A stretch of DNA of 64,000 bases from CBDCOD01 sp965219665. Lineage in GTDB: Bacteria > Pseudomonadota > Gammaproteobacteria > CAKMZV01. The position numbers and the translations under genes are program-made. Below are positions 61,027 through 64,000 of this stretch, in pieces. The notes under the pieces are model-generated. The model was not told the origin of the DNA, searched no databases, and saw nothing but the letters and a program-made list of their open reading frames with translations. The stretch covers positions 124,001-188,000 of the forward strand of contig CBDCOD010000025.1 of assembly GCA_965219665.1 (NCBI GenBank), read 5' to 3'. Position 1 is the first letter of the stretch. Every line of letters starts with the position of its first letter.

Positions 61027-62613
61027 CTACGTGTTATGGATGATCAGGTCGCTGGCTTTTTCGGCAATCATGATGGTGGGCGCGTTGGTGTTGCCTGATG
61101 CGATGTTGGGCATGATGGAGGCATCGGCAATGCGCAGCCCTTGTATGCCGTGGACGCGCAGTTGGTCATCGACGACGGCTTGTGCATCGTTGCCCATTTT
61201 ACAGGTGCCAGCGGGGTGGTAAATGGTTTGGCTGTATTCACGCGCAGCGTATAGGAGTTCTTCATCGCTTTGGTATTGCTTGCCCGGAACATATTCATCG
61301 TAAATGACCGACTGGAGAGCGGGGGCTTGTGCGATGCGTCTGGCTACTTTAATGGCGTTGACGCTGACTTGTTGGTCGCGTTCATCACTGAGGTAGTTGG
61401 GGATGATGTCGGGATGCTCAAAGGGGTCGTTAGAGCGGATGGCTATTTCACCGTTGCTGTGTGGGCGGAGTTGGCAGACGGAGGCGGTAAAGGCAGAGAA
61501 GGGGTGTGCGCCTTCTCCGGGCTTATCTGCGCTGAGCGGCTGCATGTGGAACTGGATATCGGGTCGATCTACACTGGGGTCTGATTTGGTAAATACAGTG
61601 ACTTGACTGGCGGCTAAGGTGAGCGGACCAGTGCGTGTGAGTATGTAGCGCGCGCCAACCCATGCTTGTTTGAGAAGGCTGTTGACTTCATCATTGAGCG
61701 TGGGGAGGGTGGTTTTGAATACTAAGCGGATTTGTAAGTGGTCTTGCAGGTTTTTGCCAACACCAGGCAAGTGGTGTACAACAGGGATGTTATGCTGTTT
61801 CAAGAGCGTTGCATCGCCAATGCCTGATTGTTGCAGTAGGGCAGGGGAGTTAATCGCACCTGCGCTGAGGATGACTTCTTTATTGGCATATACGCGGTGT
61901 AGCTTGCCTTTTTGTGAGAACTCTACGCCAATTGCGCGCTTGCCTTCAAACAGGATTTGCGTGACGTGGGCGTGGGTTTCAGTGCGTAGGTTGCGGCGAT
62001 GGCGAACGGGATGAAGGAAAGCGCGTGCTGTATTACAGCGGAAGCCTTTATGAGCGGTTTGCTGAAAGTAGCCAACCCCTTCTTGATCTGCACCATTGTA
62101 GTCAGGGTTTGAGGGGATGCCGACCTCGTTACAGGCTTGAATAAATTTTTCGGCAATCGGGCGGCGCAGGCGTAGGTCAGAGACTTTGAGCTCTCCACCA
62201 ACACCGTGATAGGCATCTTCTCCGCGCATTTGGTCTTCTGATTTTTTGAAGTAGGGGAGTACGTCTGCGTAACTCCAGCCCGTATTTCCTAAAGCGGCCC
62301 AGTCATCATAGTCTTTGGCTTGTCCGCGCACATAGAGTAAGCCATTGATGGAGCTACAGCCCCCTAATAGCTTGCCGCGTGGCCATTGCAGTTGGCGCTG
62401 GTTGATACCTGCGTCTGGGTTGGTTTTATAGCACCAGTCAAATTGAGGGTTGTGCATGGTTTTGAAGTAACCAATAGGCACATAGACCCAAAAATTTCGA
62501 TCGTTTCTGCCTGCTTCCAAGAGCAGAACATTGTCGTTACCAGCAGACAGCCGATTAGCGAGAACGCAACCGGCTGAGCCAGCACCTATTACAATATAGT
62601 CGTAGTTTTTCAT
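61027..62613 (-). CDS. GMC family FAD-dependent oxidoreductase (choline dehydrogenase-like)
   Basis: 528 residues from the ATG at 62613, which makes an ATGA overlap with the zinc ADH gene. FAD motif IVIGAGSAGCVLANRL near the N-terminus, GMC signature GKLLGGCSSINGL (about 82-94), and near the C-terminus YHPAGTCKMG (active-site His) with SGNTNAPTIMIAEKA. It oxidises a primary alcohol to an aldehyde; choline, other polyols or isethionate (IseJ-like) are possible. The substrate is undecided. Confidence 0.85.
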   Translation of the reverse strand: MKNYDYIVIGAGSAGCVLANRLSAGNDNVLLLEAGRNDRNFWVYVPIGYFKTMHNPQFDWCYKTNPDAGINQRQLQWPRGKLLGGCSSINGLLYVRGQAKDYDDWAALGNTGWSYADVLPYFKKSEDQMRGEDAYHGVGGELKVSDLRLRRPIAEKFIQACNEVGIPSNPDYNGADQEGVGYFQQTAHKGFRCNTARAFLHPVRHRRNLRTETHAHVTQILFEGKRAIGVEFSQKGKLHRVYANKEVILSAGAINSPALLQQSGIGDATLLKQHNIPVVHHLPGVGKNLQDHLQIRLVFKTTLPTLNDEVNSLLKQAWVGARYILTRTGPLTLAASQVTVFTKSDPSVDRPDIQFHMQPLSADKPGEGAHPFSAFTASVCQLRPHSNGEIAIRSNDPFEHPDIIPNYLSDERDQQVSVNAIKVARRIAQAPALQSVIYDEYVPGKQYQSDEELLYAAREYSQTIYHPAGTCKMGNDAQAVVDDQLRVHGIQGLRIADASIMPNIASGNTNAPTIMIAEKASDLIIHNT

Positions 62614-63632
62614 GAGCAAAGGACTATTTTGGCAGCGTGTGTACTGCCGTTGTGAATACTTTCAAAGCCGCTTTGTCCTGCATCTAAGGGCATGGTATCC
62701 ACCCAGATCTCTTGTTTGAGATGGCCGAGTGTGTAAAGCTTTTGCAGGAGCGTAACGCTTTGTTCTATTTCTTGCATGGTGTAGGTAAAAGCACCAATAA
62801 AGGTGATTTCCCCTAAGGTCATGCGTCTTGCGTCCATGTCGCCTGTGGCTTCTTGTAAACCAAGATGGATAATTGAACCACCGTTTTTGACGGATTGGAT
62901 GGCTTGGCGGCGGGTAGCTGCCAGCCCTACTGCATCAAATACGCAGTCGTAATGTTGTGTGGGTATGGGGTGTTCTATCGGGTTGATGGTTTGCGCAAGG
63001 TGCGCGCTGCTTTGTAGGCGCAGTGGGTTGGTTTCACTGATAGTGATGTTTTTTGCGCCATAGTGTTGGAGCAGGATGGCTGTGAGGATGCCAATGGCAC
63101 CGCCACCAATAATGAGTATGTTGTGTTTGGCTAAAAGAGTTTGTGTTAGGTCTGCTTGCGTTAAGTCGATGCCTTGCAGGCGTTTTAAGAGGTTAATCCC
63201 GTGTAAGCATACAGCAGTGGGTTCAGTCAGTGCGCCGATAACGGCGGGTAGATTACCAACAGGTACTAAACAATGATTGGGTATGGTGATATATTCGGCA
63301 AAGCCGCCACCATGGGTCATTCCTATCATGTTAAAGTGAGTGCAGAGGTTGTCGCGCTGGGATAAGCAGTACTCGCATTGCCCACAGGTTATGCGGGGGT
63401 TCATAGTGACGCGCTGCCCTTGAAGTGGGCCTTCTATAACGGTTCCGCACACTTCGTGTCCGAGTATGAGCGGAGGGCGGCGGCGCGGATCATGTCCGTG
63501 CCATGCATGCATGTCTGAGCCACAAATGCCAGCTGCTTCAACCTGCACCAAAGATTCACCTTGTGCTGCAGTAGGGGTATCTACTTGTTGAAAGGTGCAT
63601 AGCAGGTCTTGTACAAAGAGCAGTGCGTTCAT
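62610..63632 (-). CDS. Zinc-dependent alcohol dehydrogenase (MDR family, polyol type)
   Basis: 340 residues. Catalytic zinc ligands C37 (GICGSDMHAW) and H59-E60 (LGHEVCG), structural zinc cysteines in CGQCEYCLSQRDNLC (about 90-104), and the cofactor motif IIGGGAIGILTA (about 174-185). The pattern is that of sorbitol/threonine/L-idonate-type dehydrogenases. It starts with a 4-base ATGA overlap with the SDR gene. Confidence 0.85.
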   Translation of the reverse strand: MNALLFVQDLLCTFQQVDTPTAAQGESLVQVEAAGICGSDMHAWHGHDPRRRPPLILGHEVCGTVIEGPLQGQRVTMNPRITCGQCEYCLSQRDNLCTHFNMIGMTHGGGFAEYITIPNHCLVPVGNLPAVIGALTEPTAVCLHGINLLKRLQGIDLTQADLTQTLLAKHNILIIGGGAIGILTAILLQHYGAKNITISETNPLRLQSSAHLAQTINPIEHPIPTQHYDCVFDAVGLAATRRQAIQSVKNGGSIIHLGLQEATGDMDARRMTLGEITFIGAFTYTMQEIEQSVTLLQKLYTLGHLKQEIWVDTMPLDAGQSGFESIHNGSTHAAKIVLCS

Positions 63633-64000
63633 TTTGCGGTAAATCCTCCATCAACAAAGAGGGTTTGCCCTGTAATATAGTCACTCGCATGGGAGGCGAA
63701 TAAGAGAAAAGCGCCATCTAAGTCTTGTAGCTTGCCATTGCGTCCGATGGCGGTTTGTTGCGCCATTTTATCGGATAGAGCGGGATCGCTAAATACAGGC
63801 TGGGTGAGTTGTGTGGGGAAAAAGCCCGGTGCAATGGCGTTACAGGTGATGCCGTATTGTGACCAGGCTTGTGCCATGGCGCGTGTCATCTGGCAGACAC
63901 CGCCTTTTGCTGTTCCATAAGGGATACTGTTGTTAAAGGCGCGTTGTGATTGTAGTGAGGCAAGGTTAATAATTTTGCCCCATTGGCGTTTTTGCATGTA
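63629..64000 (-). CDS. SDR family oxidoreductase, partial (N-terminus outside window)
   Basis: The visible C-terminal ~122 residues include GKIINLAS with the catalytic Ser nearby, YGTAKGG (YxxxK), NAIAPGFFPTQLT and the end YITGQTLFVDGGF, typical of classical SDRs such as gluconate 5-dehydrogenase. The frame remains open to the last base of the window, and the cofactor-binding half lies beyond it. It is the earliest visible gene of the dehydrogenase operon. Confidence 0.85.
   Translation of the reverse strand, partial: YMQKRQWGKIINLASLQSQRAFNNSIPYGTAKGGVCQMTRAMAQAWSQYGITCNAIAPGFFPTQLTQPVFSDPALSDKMAQQTAIGRNGKLQDLDGAFLLFASHASDYITGQTLFVDGGFTAK

Overview
The window looks like a chromosomal segment of a moderately AT-rich gammaproteobacterium. 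I judge G+C to be about 40% in the core, from a few lines counted by eye. Pointers to Gammaproteobacteria are the tRNA-fMet/rimP/nusA/infB order, an SbcB-type exonuclease I, a MupP-like phosphatase near a YciK-like reductase, and accA next to tilS. The genus cannot be fixed from this sequence. No rRNA, CRISPR array, prophage or integrase was seen.

Layout. 1-3469: end of a secreted-protein gene and a first TRAP importer. 3540-10479: housekeeping run (acyltransferase, M48 protease, sbcB, trmL, HAD phosphatase) with a large PDZ/repeat lipoprotein embedded in it. 10572-22094: core metabolism and envelope genes (DegT aminotransferase, YciK-like SDR, EamA transporter, murF, fbp, lnt, fumC, accA, tilS) plus a free-standing exported OB-fold domain related to ATP-dependent DNA ligase LigE. 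22160-27648: overlapping minus-strand surface polysaccharide operon. 27730-39139: acnA, initiator tRNA, rimP-nusA-infB, cca, recN, nadK. 39448-44297: four overlapping genes for a MotA/TolQ/ExbB-type channel, two different ExbD/MotB-like partners and a membrane-anchored tandem formylglycine-generating-enzyme-like protein. I know of no described system with this composition, and it is my main candidate for something new. 44309-51079: tripartite tricarboxylate transporter plus an acylating aldehyde dehydrogenase and an acyl-CoA ligase resembling the sulfoacetate genes sauS/sauT. 51723-54893: a second TRAP importer of the TakP type.

54957-59974 is a scrapyard island. It holds a 73-bp direct repeat pair, a decapitated toxin with its CopG-type antitoxin, one good integron attC site and two attC pieces, a truncated NmrA-like gene, a dismantled type I restriction system, a REP-palindrome cluster with a nonsense-mutated RAYT transposase, a GDCCVxC protein and a truncated merF. 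No integrase is present, so it resembles an integron-cassette remnant.

59975-64000 is an operon of four dehydrogenases (Ldh/ComC-like, GMC, zinc ADH, SDR), more GC-rich than the rest and probably acquired. Its ComC-like member and the sauST-like genes together suggest that the organism uses organosulfonates or related small acids; this is inference. Functions come from motif recognition by eye; no database search was possible.
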